This document shows positions 16,764 through 27,288 of a stretch of 64,000 bases of DNA, in pieces. The DNA is taken from the NCBI GenBank assembly GCA_963759055.1, contig CAVWYD010000003.1, positions 1 to 64,000 of the forward strand, read 5' to 3'. How positions within the stretch are numbered: the stretch's first letter is position 1; each line of letters opens with the position of its first letter. Position numbers and translations under genes: made by a program. The notes beneath the pieces were generated by a model. It worked only from the letters and a program-made list of their open reading frames with translations. It did not search any database and had not been told where the DNA came from. Source of the DNA: Thiosocius sp963759055 (lineage in GTDB: Bacteria > Pseudomonadota > Gammaproteobacteria > Chromatiales > Chromatiaceae).

Positions 16764-18524
16764 TTACATCTGCTCGGGCGCAGAGACGCCCAGCAGATTG
16801 AGACCGTTACGCAGCACCTCCCGCGTGGCCAGGATCAGCTTGATGCGCGCATCACGCAGACCCGCATCATCCACCAGGAACTGATGGGCGTTGTAATACG
16901 TATGGAAATCATTCGCCAGATCACGCAGGTAATGGGTGAGCAGGTGAGGCTCCGCGTTGACGGCGGCGGTCTCGACCACTTCGGGATAGCGCGACAGATT
17001 CTTCAGCAGATCGGTCTCATGCGTCTCGACCAGACGCTCCAGATTGTTGACCCCTCCGCTGGGCGTGACATCGACCAGCTTCTCCGCCGCCTGGCGCAGC
17101 ACCGCGTGAATACGTGCATGCGCATACTGGACGTAATAGACCGGGTTGTCACTGGACTGCGACTTCGCCAGATCGAGGTCGAAATCCATATGCTGCTCGC
17201 ACTTGCGCATCACGTAGAAGAAGCGCGCCGCATCGCGCCCGACTTCCTTGCGCAGCTCGCGCAGGGTGATGAATTCGCCCGAACGGGTCGACATCTGCGC
17301 CTTCTCTCCGCCACGGTAAAGAATGGCGAACTGGACCAGCAACACATCCAGCTTCGAGGCGTCGCCGCCCATGGCCTGGAGCGCGGCCTTCACACGCGGC
17401 ACATAGCCATGATGGTCCGCGCCCCAGACATCGATCACACGATCGAAGCCACGATCAAGCTTGTCCATGTGGTAAGCGATATCAGAGGCGAAGTAGGTCG
17501 TCTGACCGTTTTCGCGCACCACGACGCGATCCTTCTCATCACCGAAATCGGTCGAACGGAACCACCAGGCGCCCGTCTTCTCATACAGATAGCCGGCCTC
17601 GCGCAGGCGATCGATCACCTTGTTCACCGCCCCCGATTCCGTCAGCGACCGCTCCGAATACCACTCCTGATAATCGGTGCCGAACAGACTCAGGTCGTCA
17701 CGGATATCGTCCAGGATGACGTTCAACCCGAGTTCGAACACGAAACGGTACCGGTTGTCGCCCAGCAGTTCCTTTGCGCGCCCGATAAGGCCGTCGATAT
17801 GGGCCTCTTTGTCGCCGCCCGCGGGCTCGTCCAGCGCCACGCCTTCAAACAAGTCCTCGGCCGGATGCCGGTAGGCATCTCCATGGTCGCGATGCAGGCT
17901 GGCGGCTATGTCCCAGACGTAGTCGCCCCTGTAGCCGTTGCTTGGAAAGTCCAGTGCCTCGCCGCACAGCTCGAGATAGCGCAGCCACACCGAGGTGGCG
18001 AGGATATCCATCTGGCGCCCGGCGTCGTTGACGTAATATTCGCGATGCACCTGATAGCCGATTGCCTCCAGCAGATCGGCCACCACCGAACCATACGCGG
18101 CGCCACGACCGTGTCCGACATGCAGCGGGCCGGTCGGGTTGGCCGAGACAAACTCGACCTGCACACGCCTGCCTGCACCCAGCCGGCTGCGCCCGTAGGC
18201 GTGCCCCTGGCGCAGGATCTCCGGGATCAGGGCGTGCAGCGAATTCTCGGCAAGGCGGAAGTTGATGAAGCCCGGCCCGGCGATCTCGACCGCCGCGACG
18301 GCATCCGAGGCCGGCAGCGCCGCGACCAGTTTTTCAGCCAGGTCGCGCGGGCGCATCTTCGCGAACTTGCTGTTGACCATCGCGGCATTGGTTGCGAAGT
18401 CGCCGTGGCTGGCATCGCGTGCCCGCTCGATCACCGGCGGACGGACGTCAGCGGGATCGAGGATGTTGTCGGCGGCGAGTTGATCCAGGGCCTTGGAGAC
18501 CAGATCAGTTATGTGCGATTTCAT
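16764..18524 (-). CDS. argS: arginine--tRNA ligase
   Basis: Charges tRNA-Arg with arginine in the cytosol. The 586-residue class I synthetase has an N-terminal Add-1 domain, the HIGH-type motif NPTGPLHVGHGRGAAYG near residue 133, a KMSKS-equivalent in EKAQMSTRSGEFITL, and the DALR anticodon domain with VYYVQYAHARIHAVLRQA. It lies between priA and the SPOR gene, the classic priA-argS-SPOR order of pseudomonads and relatives. Confidence 0.97.
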   Translation of the reverse strand: MKSHITDLVSKALDQLAADNILDPADVRPPVIERARDASHGDFATNAAMVNSKFAKMRPRDLAEKLVAALPASDAVAAVEIAGPGFINFRLAENSLHALIPEILRQGHAYGRSRLGAGRRVQVEFVSANPTGPLHVGHGRGAAYGSVVADLLEAIGYQVHREYYVNDAGRQMDILATSVWLRYLELCGEALDFPSNGYRGDYVWDIAASLHRDHGDAYRHPAEDLFEGVALDEPAGGDKEAHIDGLIGRAKELLGDNRYRFVFELGLNVILDDIRDDLSLFGTDYQEWYSERSLTESGAVNKVIDRLREAGYLYEKTGAWWFRSTDFGDEKDRVVVRENGQTTYFASDIAYHMDKLDRGFDRVIDVWGADHHGYVPRVKAALQAMGGDASKLDVLLVQFAILYRGGEKAQMSTRSGEFITLRELRKEVGRDAARFFYVMRKCEQHMDFDLDLAKSQSSDNPVYYVQYAHARIHAVLRQAAEKLVDVTPSGGVNNLERLVETHETDLLKNLSRYPEVVETAAVNAEPHLLTHYLRDLANDFHTYYNAHQFLVDDAGLRDARIKLILATREVLRNGLNLLGVSAPEQM

Positions 18525-18613
18525 GGCAAGAATTCAAGGACGACTCCGGCGCCGAAGGATAGCAGGAAAGGCGTCGTCTGGTGGACCGGCTGTGGGTTGT
18601 GGCCCACTAGGCG

Positions 18614-20812
<2,199 letters not shown>

Positions 20813-20901
20813 CCGCGAACTCTAACAGACCCCTTTTCGTGCGCCCGGATCGCTACGTGTCTTGCACACGGCCGGAAAGTTCGATAGCAATGGGAAGGAC
20901 C

Positions 20902-21100
20902 TGTGGATAACTCTGTGGAATAACACTGTGGATTTGCGCACAGACCTTGCGGAGCCTTGATTTCGATCAGATTGATCGAAAATTGCGCAACAATATTTTG
21001 TGTATAAAAAACAAAGTATTAGAAAGTTTCATAAAATTCTAATAAACAAAACAAACTGGTGCGGGAAGGGTTTTCACCAGTGCGGTTAATGTGTGCATAA
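20902..21100. other. DnaA-box cluster with AT-rich stretch (oriC-like intergenic region)
   Basis: In the 558-bp gap between divergent priA and HNH genes, three perfect TTATNCACA boxes lie in one orientation on the minus strand: TTATCCACA (20902-20910), TTATACACA (20999-21007) and TTATGCACA (21092-21100). They are 97 and 93 bp apart. Two weaker TGTGGA copies sit at 20914 and 20927. About 20,978-21,056 is strikingly AT-rich and two GATC sites adjoin it. Most genes to the left read leftward. This resembles a replication origin or a DnaA titration site; the location near dnaA or mnmG that would support oriC is not visible. Confidence 0.5.
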
Positions 21101-21370
21101 GTTAAGCGGCAAGCACTGGCTCAAACTGGCGTCGCGCGACGACTTTGCGTCGGTGCGAGGCCAAGATAATGCTTGAGGCACGCGCGAAAGCAGCACTCGC
21201 GCCAAAATGAACGTCCGGTCGCCCGTGCAAACGGCGGCGACAATCACCACTGTGGCGCGTCAATGTCGTTCGGTTGATTCAGGCAACCACGAAAGGGTGG
21301 CACTTGCGCCCCCTTGAAATGTCGGCGCCTTATATGCAATAACCGGGCGAACTCAAATTGGGAGTGGGAC

Positions 21371-21970
21371 GTGCCGGCCCTGTCACAGCTGATCTTGCGA
21401 ACCGATGCCTCGGGCATGCCCCTGGAGTGGATCAATTTCCGGCAGGCGGCGCGGCTGCAGTTTCTGGAAATGATCGCCTATGTCTGCGGTGAGCCCCTGT
21501 TCACGCTGCACGGGGGCACCAATGCACGCACTCGCCGCCGCAGCACCATCGAGATCAATTCGATCGTGGCGACCTACGGCAACCACCGCATGCGCGACAG
21601 CTACACGCCCCCCCTCAGCAATCGCACCCTGTTTCAACGCGACAACCATCTATGCATGTATTGCGGTCAGACGTTCTGCTCCCGCGACCTGTCGCGTGAT
21701 CATGTCACCCCACTGAGCCAGGGCGGCCAGAATCACTGGACCAACGTCGTGACCGCCTGTACCCGCTGCAATAATCACAAGGCCGGAAGAACGCCTGAAC
21801 AGGCCGATATGGAACTGCTTGCGATCCCCTTCTCACCCACTCATGCAGAGTACATTTACCTGCAGGGGCGCAATATCCTGGCCGACCAGATGGCGTTCCT
21901 GCGCTCCCATTTCCCGCGCACGAGCCCGTTGCGTGAACGCCAATATGCCTCTTGCACACTGGCCAGTTGA
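21371..21970 (+). CDS. HNH endonuclease
   Basis: A 199-residue protein with an HNH nuclease domain in its second half: CMYCGQTFCSRDLSRDHVTP near residue 95 (first Cys pair and the catalytic His), NHWTNVVTACTRCNNHKAGR (Asn and second Cys pair). The first 70 residues are the usual N-terminal region of these stand-alone cellular HNH proteins (LILRTDASGMPLEWINFRQA). GTG at 21371 is preferred because GGAG lies 6 bp upstream and homologues start PALSQLIL; an upstream ATG adds 19 residues unlike the family. Substrate unknown, and no mobile element surrounds it. Confidence 0.85.
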   Translation: MPALSQLILRTDASGMPLEWINFRQAARLQFLEMIAYVCGEPLFTLHGGTNARTRRRSTIEINSIVATYGNHRMRDSYTPPLSNRTLFQRDNHLCMYCGQTFCSRDLSRDHVTPLSQGGQNHWTNVVTACTRCNNHKAGRTPEQADMELLAIPFSPTHAEYIYLQGRNILADQMAFLRSHFPRTSPLRERQYASCTLAS

Positions 21971-22845
21971 GCATCTGGCACGATATCGCTGAGCGAATCA
22001 GCGCCCACGCAGGTCAACCCTTTGCGCCGCATGCCCCCACAGGCCTTGGTGGTGGATGCATCAACAGCGCGTTCAAACTCAGCGACGGCACCCGGACGTG
22101 GTTCGTAAAGACCAACGATGCCGCCAGGCTGGACATGTTCGAGGCTGAAGCCGCAGGCCTGGATGCGCTGGCTGCGGGCGAAGCAATCAGGGTGCCGCGT
22201 GCCCTCTGCACGGGTACGACCGAAGGCCTGAGTTTTATCGTGATGGAACATCTTGCACTGGGTCACGGCAGAGACAGCGGCTGGATCAAGGCCGGCCGGC
22301 AGCTGGCTGCACTGCATCGCAACAGTGCCGCCGAATTCGGCTGGACACGCAGCAATACGATCGGCGCGACACCCCAACACAACGACTGGCGGGACGACTG
22401 GGTTGCATTCTGGCGCGAGCATCGCCTGGGTTTTCAACTCGAGCTTGCCGCATCCAACGGCTATGGCGGTCGTCTGCAGTCGCTGGGTGAACAGTTGCTG
22501 GACCGCTTTCCCGCTCTCATCGACCATGCCCCCGAGCCGTCCCTGCTGCATGGCGACCTGTGGGGTGGCAACCTCGGGTTCACTCTTCAAGGTGAGCCGG
22601 TCATTTACGACCCGGCCACCTACTACGGGGATCGTGAGGCCGAACTGGCGATGACAGAACTGTTCGGTGGCTTCAGCGCCGACTTCTACGCCGCCTATCG
22701 CGAGGCCTGGCCGATGGATGCCGGTTACCGAATCCGGCGTGAGCTGTACAACCTCTATCACGTGCTCAACCACCTCAACCTGTTCGGCGGCAGCTATGGC
22801 TCCCAGGCGCAGGCGATGATGCAAAGGCTGCTGGCCGAGTGCTGA
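21967..22845 (+). CDS. fructosamine kinase family protein
   Basis: A 292-residue kinase-like protein of the fructosamine/ketosamine-3-kinase family, which phosphorylates sugars attached to amines and so starts repair of glycated proteins. It has GGGCINSAFKLSDGTRTWFVK near residue 29 (nucleotide loop and Lys), SLLHGDLWGGNLGF near 195 (catalytic Asp) and VIYDPATYYGDREAELAM (metal Asp). The start is a TTG that overlaps the HNH stop; an in-frame TTG at 21952 is possible, no ATG fits. Coupling to the HNH gene is common in gammaproteobacteria. Confidence 0.88.
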   Translation: MSIWHDIAERISAHAGQPFAPHAPTGLGGGCINSAFKLSDGTRTWFVKTNDAARLDMFEAEAAGLDALAAGEAIRVPRALCTGTTEGLSFIVMEHLALGHGRDSGWIKAGRQLAALHRNSAAEFGWTRSNTIGATPQHNDWRDDWVAFWREHRLGFQLELAASNGYGGRLQSLGEQLLDRFPALIDHAPEPSLLHGDLWGGNLGFTLQGEPVIYDPATYYGDREAELAMTELFGGFSADFYAAYREAWPMDAGYRIRRELYNLYHVLNHLNLFGGSYGSQAQAMMQRLLAEC

Positions 22846-22888
22846 GCGACATCGGAGCGTGCCGTCGAATGGGCCATAAAGAAGGGGC

Positions 22889-23554
22889 TCAGTGGGCGAA
22901 CCGCCCCTCGGCCAGAAAATTCAGTACCTGTTCGCGTACCTGACGATTGAACATCAGTATCGAGTGACTGCTCTCCACCACCAGGTGGTCGCTCATCTCC
23001 GGCAGGCGCGTGCCTGCAACGGAAACCGCGCCATCGTCCGGGCCTGGGATCAGTGCAGAAAACCAGGGCTGGATCGAGCGGTTCGCAGCGATCACGCCGA
23101 TCTCCGCAGTGATCGGACGCAGCTGGTGAACGATGCTGTCTTCGCCCGTACCCAGTTGCTGGCCCACCCGCCCCGTCCACCAGCGATACAGTGGCCAATG
23201 CCGGACACGGTCAGCCACCTCGCTGCCCTGGTTTGGCGGCGCCAGCATCACGATACGGCTGCCGGCGGGCAGTTCCACCGTCTGCAGGTAATGACGGACC
23301 AGGATACCGCCCAGGGAATGTGTCACCACATGCACGGCCTGCCCGCTGCGGCAACATGACTCGAAGGCGGGTCGCACATAGCGCTGCACCAGTTCACCAA
23401 CGCCATAGGGCCTGGAGGGGTAACCGACATTGGAAACCCGGTAACCGGCGCGATTCAGCTCCCGGGCAAGCGGGTTCATCGATCCGGGGGAACGCGCCAT
23501 ACCATGCAGCAGTATCACCCAGGGGCCTGTGGCCTCTGATTCCGGTTGTGGCAT
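22889..23554 (-). CDS. alpha/beta-hydrolase, lipase/esterase-like
   Basis: A 221-residue hydrolase of the lipase class. It shows VILLHGMARSPGSM near residue 13 (oxyanion hole), VVTHSLGGILVRHYL near 77 (nucleophile Ser in GHSLGG-like form), MLAPPNQGSEVAD, and VESSHSILMFNRQV near 196 with the catalytic His. There is no signal peptide in this frame. Related proteins are called PGAP1-like or DUF676-like lipases; substrate unknown. Confidence 0.82.
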   Translation of the reverse strand: MPQPESEATGPWVILLHGMARSPGSMNPLARELNRAGYRVSNVGYPSRPYGVGELVQRYVRPAFESCCRSGQAVHVVTHSLGGILVRHYLQTVELPAGSRIVMLAPPNQGSEVADRVRHWPLYRWWTGRVGQQLGTGEDSIVHQLRPITAEIGVIAANRSIQPWFSALIPGPDDGAVSVAGTRLPEMSDHLVVESSHSILMFNRQVREQVLNFLAEGRFAH

Positions 23555-23617
23555 GAGACTGGTGGCAAACTCCGATGAGAAAATTGAAAGCCCTTGCGCA
23601 AAGGGCGGCTGGTATAT

Positions 23618-24076
23618 CTAAGGCTCGCGGCCACAGGCCCGCACGTAGGCCGGCCTCAACCTGACCCTCTCAGATTCACGCTGTTCATCGGTCAGGTACT
23701 CGCGTTCACCATCATCACGCGTCAGATACAACGGCCCGGGAAAGGAAAGCCGACGCCAGTAGTCCTGCAGTTTGCCGCATTGCTCAGCGGCCCTCTGCTG
23801 TGCGTCGGCCTCACGCGCCTGACGGGCCTTCTTTTGCGCCCGTTCGTAATCGTAGTCCTCGAGCAGGCGACGCTCGCGGTCGCGGCGCTGCATCAGCTCC
23901 GCGTCGCCGCTCGCACCGCCCGGATCGCCCTCCGGCAGATCCATGCGCTGCGCGTCCCCGGGAGGCGGTCGCTGGCTGAAATGCACTTGCCCGTTCTGGT
24001 CCGTCCAGCGATAGACCTCGGCCGCCCCGACGGGCAGCGCCAGCAAGAGGCTGGCCAGCATAAACAGGGGCTTCAT
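23618..24076 (-). CDS. DUF4124-domain periplasmic protein
   Basis: A 152-residue protein with a signal peptide (about residues 1-19) followed directly by the DUF4124 motif AEVYRWTDQNGQVHFSQRPP. The rest is charged, with a predicted helical segment rich in Arg/Glu/Gln (residues 60-110) and two Cys near 98 and 149. The ATG at 24076 replaces an upstream frame that runs through the amtB terminator. Function of the family is not known. Confidence 0.82.
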   Translation of the reverse strand: MKPLFMLASLLLALPVGAAEVYRWTDQNGQVHFSQRPPPGDAQRMDLPEGDPGGASGDAELMQRRDRERRLLEDYDYERAQKKARQAREADAQQRAAEQCGKLQDYWRRLSFPGPLYLTRDDGEREYLTDEQRESERVRLRPAYVRACGREP

Positions 24077-24145
24077 CTGCGGATTCCTCGCACATTGCAC
24101 CCGCGTATCATACCGCCGGCAGGGCGTGGCACCGATCCCGGGAAC

Positions 24146-24171
24146 AAAAAAAGGGCGCCCGAAGGCGCCCT
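24146..24171 (-). terminator. intrinsic terminator of the torF-glnK-amtB operon
   Basis: On the minus strand AGGGCGCC, a TTCG loop, GGCGCCC and seven T residues form a textbook terminator 28 bp after the amtB stop. Confidence 0.93.
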
Positions 24172-24198
24172 CATATGAGCCAATGCTCAATTCCCCTG

Positions 24199-25500
24199 TC
24201 ACATACCGGAGGAACCGCGTGCACCGGTGAACTCAGGGTAGGCCTCCAGGCCACATTCCCCGATATCGGTACCTTCGTATTCCTCTTCCTCGCTGACACG
24301 GATACCCATGATCGCCTTGATCACCAGCCAGGCGATGAAGCTCACGCCGAAGACCCAGGCGAAGATGGTACCGGCACCGACCAGCTGGCCAATGAAGCTC
24401 GCGCCGTCGTTGGTCAGCGGTACCGCCATCAGGCCCCAGAAGCCGACCACGCCGTGAACCGAGATGGCACCGACCGGATCATCGATCTTCATCTTGTCCA
24501 GGGTAATGATCGAGAACACCACGAGGGCACCGCCAAAGGCACCGATCAGGGTGGCCACAAGCGGCGTAGGCGTCGAAGGCTCGGCAGTAATGGCAACCAG
24601 ACCGGCCAGGGCACCGTTGAGCGCCATGGTCAGATCCGCCTTGCCAAACAGCATGCGTGCGACGATCAGAGCAACCACCAGGCCGCCTGCCGCTGCGGCA
24701 TTGGTGTTCAGGAACACCATCGCCACCGAGTTGGCATTGGCGATGTCACCCAGTTTCAGGACGGAACCACCGTTGAAACCGAACCAGCCCATCCACAGGA
24801 TGAAGGTACCCAGCGTGGCAAGTGGGAGGTTCGCACCCGGGATGGCGTTGACGCGTCCATCGGCAGTATATTTGCCTTTGCGCGCTCCGAGCAGCAGAAC
24901 ACCGGCAAGCGCGGCGGAGGCGCCGGCCATGTGTACGATGCCGGATCCTGCGAAGTCGGAGAAGCCGAAATCGTCACCGAGGCTGTAAAGGCCAAACACG
25001 GAGCCACCGCCCCAGGTCCAGTTGCCTTCCATCGGATAGATGAAGCCGGTCATGACCACCGCGAACAGCAGGAAGGACCACAGCTTCATGCGTTCGGCCA
25101 CGGCACCCGAGACGATCGACATGGCGGTTGCCACGAACACCACCTGGAAGAAAAAGTCCGAGGCATTGGAATACACCGAACCGCCATCGAAGCCGGCTTC
25201 CGCAGATTCCTTCAGCACAGTGGCCGTCAGGGCATCTGCATTCTCGGCACCATCCAGTGCAATATCCGCGAGCAAGAACCCGCCGTCGTACATGATGGCG
25301 TAACCGACAATCATGTACATGATGCACGCCACCGCGTACAGGGCGACGTTCTTGGTCAGGATCTCGGTCGTGTTCTTCGCTCGGACCAGACCCGACTCAA
25401 GCATGGCGAAACCAGCCGCCATCCACATGACCAGTGCGCCCATCACCAGAAAATAGAAGGTGTCGATGGCGTACTGGAGTTCGTAAATGTTGTTCTCCAT
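24199..25500 (-). CDS. amtB: ammonium transporter
   Basis: Trimeric inner-membrane channel for ammonium/ammonia. The 433-residue product has about 11 TM helices, the twin-His pore residues in GIVHMAGASAALAG and ISVHGVVGFWG, and the signature DFAGSGIVHMAG. The cytoplasmic C-terminus (EEEEYEGTDIGECGLEAYPE) is the segment that contacts the GlnK trimer. It lies 21 bp after glnK in one operon, so transport is presumably blocked by GlnK when nitrogen is plentiful. Confidence 0.97.
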   Translation of the reverse strand: MENNIYELQYAIDTFYFLVMGALVMWMAAGFAMLESGLVRAKNTTEILTKNVALYAVACIMYMIVGYAIMYDGGFLLADIALDGAENADALTATVLKESAEAGFDGGSVYSNASDFFFQVVFVATAMSIVSGAVAERMKLWSFLLFAVVMTGFIYPMEGNWTWGGGSVFGLYSLGDDFGFSDFAGSGIVHMAGASAALAGVLLLGARKGKYTADGRVNAIPGANLPLATLGTFILWMGWFGFNGGSVLKLGDIANANSVAMVFLNTNAAAAGGLVVALIVARMLFGKADLTMALNGALAGLVAITAEPSTPTPLVATLIGAFGGALVVFSIITLDKMKIDDPVGAISVHGVVGFWGLMAVPLTNDGASFIGQLVGAGTIFAWVFGVSFIAWLVIKAIMGIRVSEEEEYEGTDIGECGLEAYPEFTGARGSSGM

Positions 25501-25521
25501 GAGAAAAAACCCCCGGCCGTA

Positions 25522-25860
25522 TTAAAGTGCTTCAGGGCCGGACTCACCCGTACGGATACGGATCGCCTGGCTCAGTTCGTAGATAAAGATCTTGCCGTCG
25601 CCGATCTTGCCGGTCTTGGCAGCGGCACTGATGGCTTCGACAACGGCGTCGAGCTGGTCGTCATCGACGGCAATCTCGACCTTGATCTTCGGAAGGAAAT
25701 CCACGACATATTCTGCGCCGCGGTAAAGTTCAGTGTGGCCTTTCTGACGGCCAAAGCCCTTGACCTCGATAACGGTGATGCCCGCTACCCCGATGTCCGA
25801 CAGGGCTTCGCGCACGTCATCGAGCTTGAAAGGCTTGATGATGGCTACTACCAGTTTCAT
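25522..25860 (-). CDS. glnK: nitrogen regulatory protein P-II
   Basis: A 112-residue P-II signal protein that senses 2-oxoglutarate, ATP/ADP and glutamine. It has the T-loop with the uridylylation Tyr51 (GHTELYRGAEYVVDFLPKIK), the B-loop KTGKIGDGKIF and the C-loop RIRTGESGPEAL. The ATG at 25860 is the universal start MKLVVAIIKPFKLDDVREAL. Pairing with amtB and a sigma-54 promoter upstream supports GlnK rather than GlnB. Confidence 0.96.
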   Translation of the reverse strand: MKLVVAIIKPFKLDDVREALSDIGVAGITVIEVKGFGRQKGHTELYRGAEYVVDFLPKIKVEIAVDDDQLDAVVEAISAAAKTGKIGDGKIFIYELSQAIRIRTGESGPEAL

Positions 25861-25929
25861 GTGTGCTTCTCCTTGACTCGGTAAGGCCGGCACCAGAGAC
25901 GGTGCCGGCATGCTTCGCTGATGTGTCGA

Positions 25930-26625
25930 TCAATCGAAAGTCTTGGCCCAGGAAACAAAGACCTTGGTGCTGCTGTCTCCGCTCTCCCCATCCGCACTGG
26001 AAACACTGAATGTGAAGTCCCCGAATTCGCCAACGCTCTTGCCGATGTCAAGTTGGTAGTGCGCATAGGAAGTGTCGATGCTGTTCTTGCCATCGTCATC
26101 GAAGTCGAAATACCCGACGGTTCCGCCAACAGTCCAGGTCGGCGCTACTTCAAAACTGGCGCCGAGGTAGTAATAGATGTCACCGTCGATGAAGGTCTCA
26201 TTGAAGGCCGATGTGTCTTTGACGTCCGAATCGACAATGTAATTCACGCCGCCCGTTATTGGCCCGTAGCTGAGGCTGCCTTGGATCTCGGTGAAGTTGA
26301 TATCATCGCCGCCCGGGTACCAGTAGTAGATGACACCGACGTCGTAGCCGAGGCCCATGTCCAGTTCGTTGGCAAACCCGCCGTAGACATCGACCTCTGC
26401 GGTGGTGTCATCGCCAAAATCGACGTTCGATGCCCAGGTGCCGGCATAAAAACCCATCTCATGCGCGTAGTCGAGACCGCCGGACACAGCGGCCGCATCG
26501 TCGGTCTGGGTGACACCACGCCACACGTAGTTGCTGGTCGCGCCGATGTTGGCGGAAATCTCAGCTGCGGCAGTCCCACTGAGGACCAGGGCGCCGATGG
26601 CGCATGCAATCATGTTTAACTTCAT
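25930..26625 (-). CDS. TorF/Gcw_chp family putative porin
   Basis: A 231-residue outer-membrane beta-barrel-like protein with a signal peptide (about 1-21). The N-terminal pattern AEISANIGATSNYVWRGVTQ is the hallmark of this family, and the protein ends in Phe-Asp after alternating aromatic strands (VSWAKTFD). It is the first gene of an operon with glnK and amtB, and a sigma-54 promoter lies upstream, so it is likely induced under nitrogen limitation and may admit nitrogen compounds. The substrate is inferred from context only. Confidence 0.87.
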   Translation of the reverse strand: MKLNMIACAIGALVLSGTAAAEISANIGATSNYVWRGVTQTDDAAAVSGGLDYAHEMGFYAGTWASNVDFGDDTTAEVDVYGGFANELDMGLGYDVGVIYYWYPGGDDINFTEIQGSLSYGPITGGVNYIVDSDVKDTSAFNETFIDGDIYYYLGASFEVAPTWTVGGTVGYFDFDDDGKNSIDTSYAHYQLDIGKSVGEFGDFTFSVSSADGESGDSSTKVFVSWAKTFD

Positions 26626-26697
26626 TTCGGTAAATCTCCCCTAAGAGTGTTGTGCTGAATGTCTCATCGCTGATGGTCCGGCGATTGAACGGCTTTC

Positions 26698-26715
26698 AAG
26701 CAGAACCCGTGCCAA
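26698..26715 (-). promoter_or_regulatory. sigma-54 promoter of torF-glnK-amtB
   Basis: On the minus strand TTGGCACGGGTTCTGCTT has the invariant GG and GC exactly 10 bp apart (consensus TGGCAC-N5-TTGCW, here CTGCT). It lies about 75 bp before the torF start. Palindromic GCGC-rich sequence at 26,760-26,790 could hold NtrC sites but does not match the consensus spacing. Confidence 0.8.
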
Positions 26716-26917
26716 TGGCAGATTTCATTTCTTTTTCATGACTTTAGAGACGCCATGTTGCGTTTGCGCAACAAATGGCGCACCAAAATGGACCGCAAAA
26801 TCGGGGGTGCACCAAGCCGACGCACCAAGTTGTTGCTCTGCAGCAGGCTGGACAAGCTCCCGGATCCTTGTCTAATGTGCTGGCCTTTACCAAAGGCCCG
26901 TCCACAGGGTGACCCCC

Positions 26918-27166
26918 ATGCTCGATCCGAAACTTTTCGACGATCTGTCACGCCGTGTCGCCGGCAGCCTGCCGCCGGGTCTGCAAAGCCTGCAGGGCGA
27001 TCTGCAGCGCAACCTGCGCAGCGCAATCGAGTCGGCGCTGGCAAAAATGAACCTGGTGACACGTGAAGAGTTCGAGGTCCAGCAGGCGGTGCTGTTGCGC
27101 ACCCGGGAAAAGCTCAAGGCGCTCGAGGCCAGGGTCGCCGCGCTGGAGGCCACGACCAAAGACTGA
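26918..27166 (+). CDS. ubiK: UbiK accessory factor of ubiquinone biosynthesis
   Basis: An 82-residue protein of the UbiK/YqiC family, which helps the late aerobic steps of ubiquinone synthesis as a trimer in the Ubi complex. It shows the family layout: LDPKLFDDLSRRVAGSLP, then a predicted coiled coil ending EEFEVQQAVLLRTREKLKAL and EARVAALEA. The ATG at 26918 is preferred to an in-frame GTG 9 bp earlier. Its place between glnK/amtB and comM is conserved in gammaproteobacteria. Confidence 0.9.
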   Translation: MLDPKLFDDLSRRVAGSLPPGLQSLQGDLQRNLRSAIESALAKMNLVTREEFEVQQAVLLRTREKLKALEARVAALEATTKD

Positions 27167-27288
27167 GACAAGGGCATCTCGGCGACTCGGCTTAAGATTC
27201 TGTCTCCAATATTTCGCCGCCCGGTCCCGTTCATTCGGCCGGCGTACCGAACAGACCAGACCACACCGGACGATGACGGCCTGAACCC

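Noticed and set aside
21297..21315. TGGCACTTGCG as a second sigma-54 promoter before the HNH gene
   Set aside because: The required GC 10 bp after GG is missing.
21371..21970. HNH gene as part of a mobile intron or phage element
   Set aside because: There is no intron or phage gene nearby and the HNH plus fructosamine kinase-like pair fits an ordinary cellular locus.
26760..26800. Classical NtrC binding sites upstream of torF
   Set aside because: GCGC-rich palindromes are present but arm spacing does not fit the NtrC consensus.
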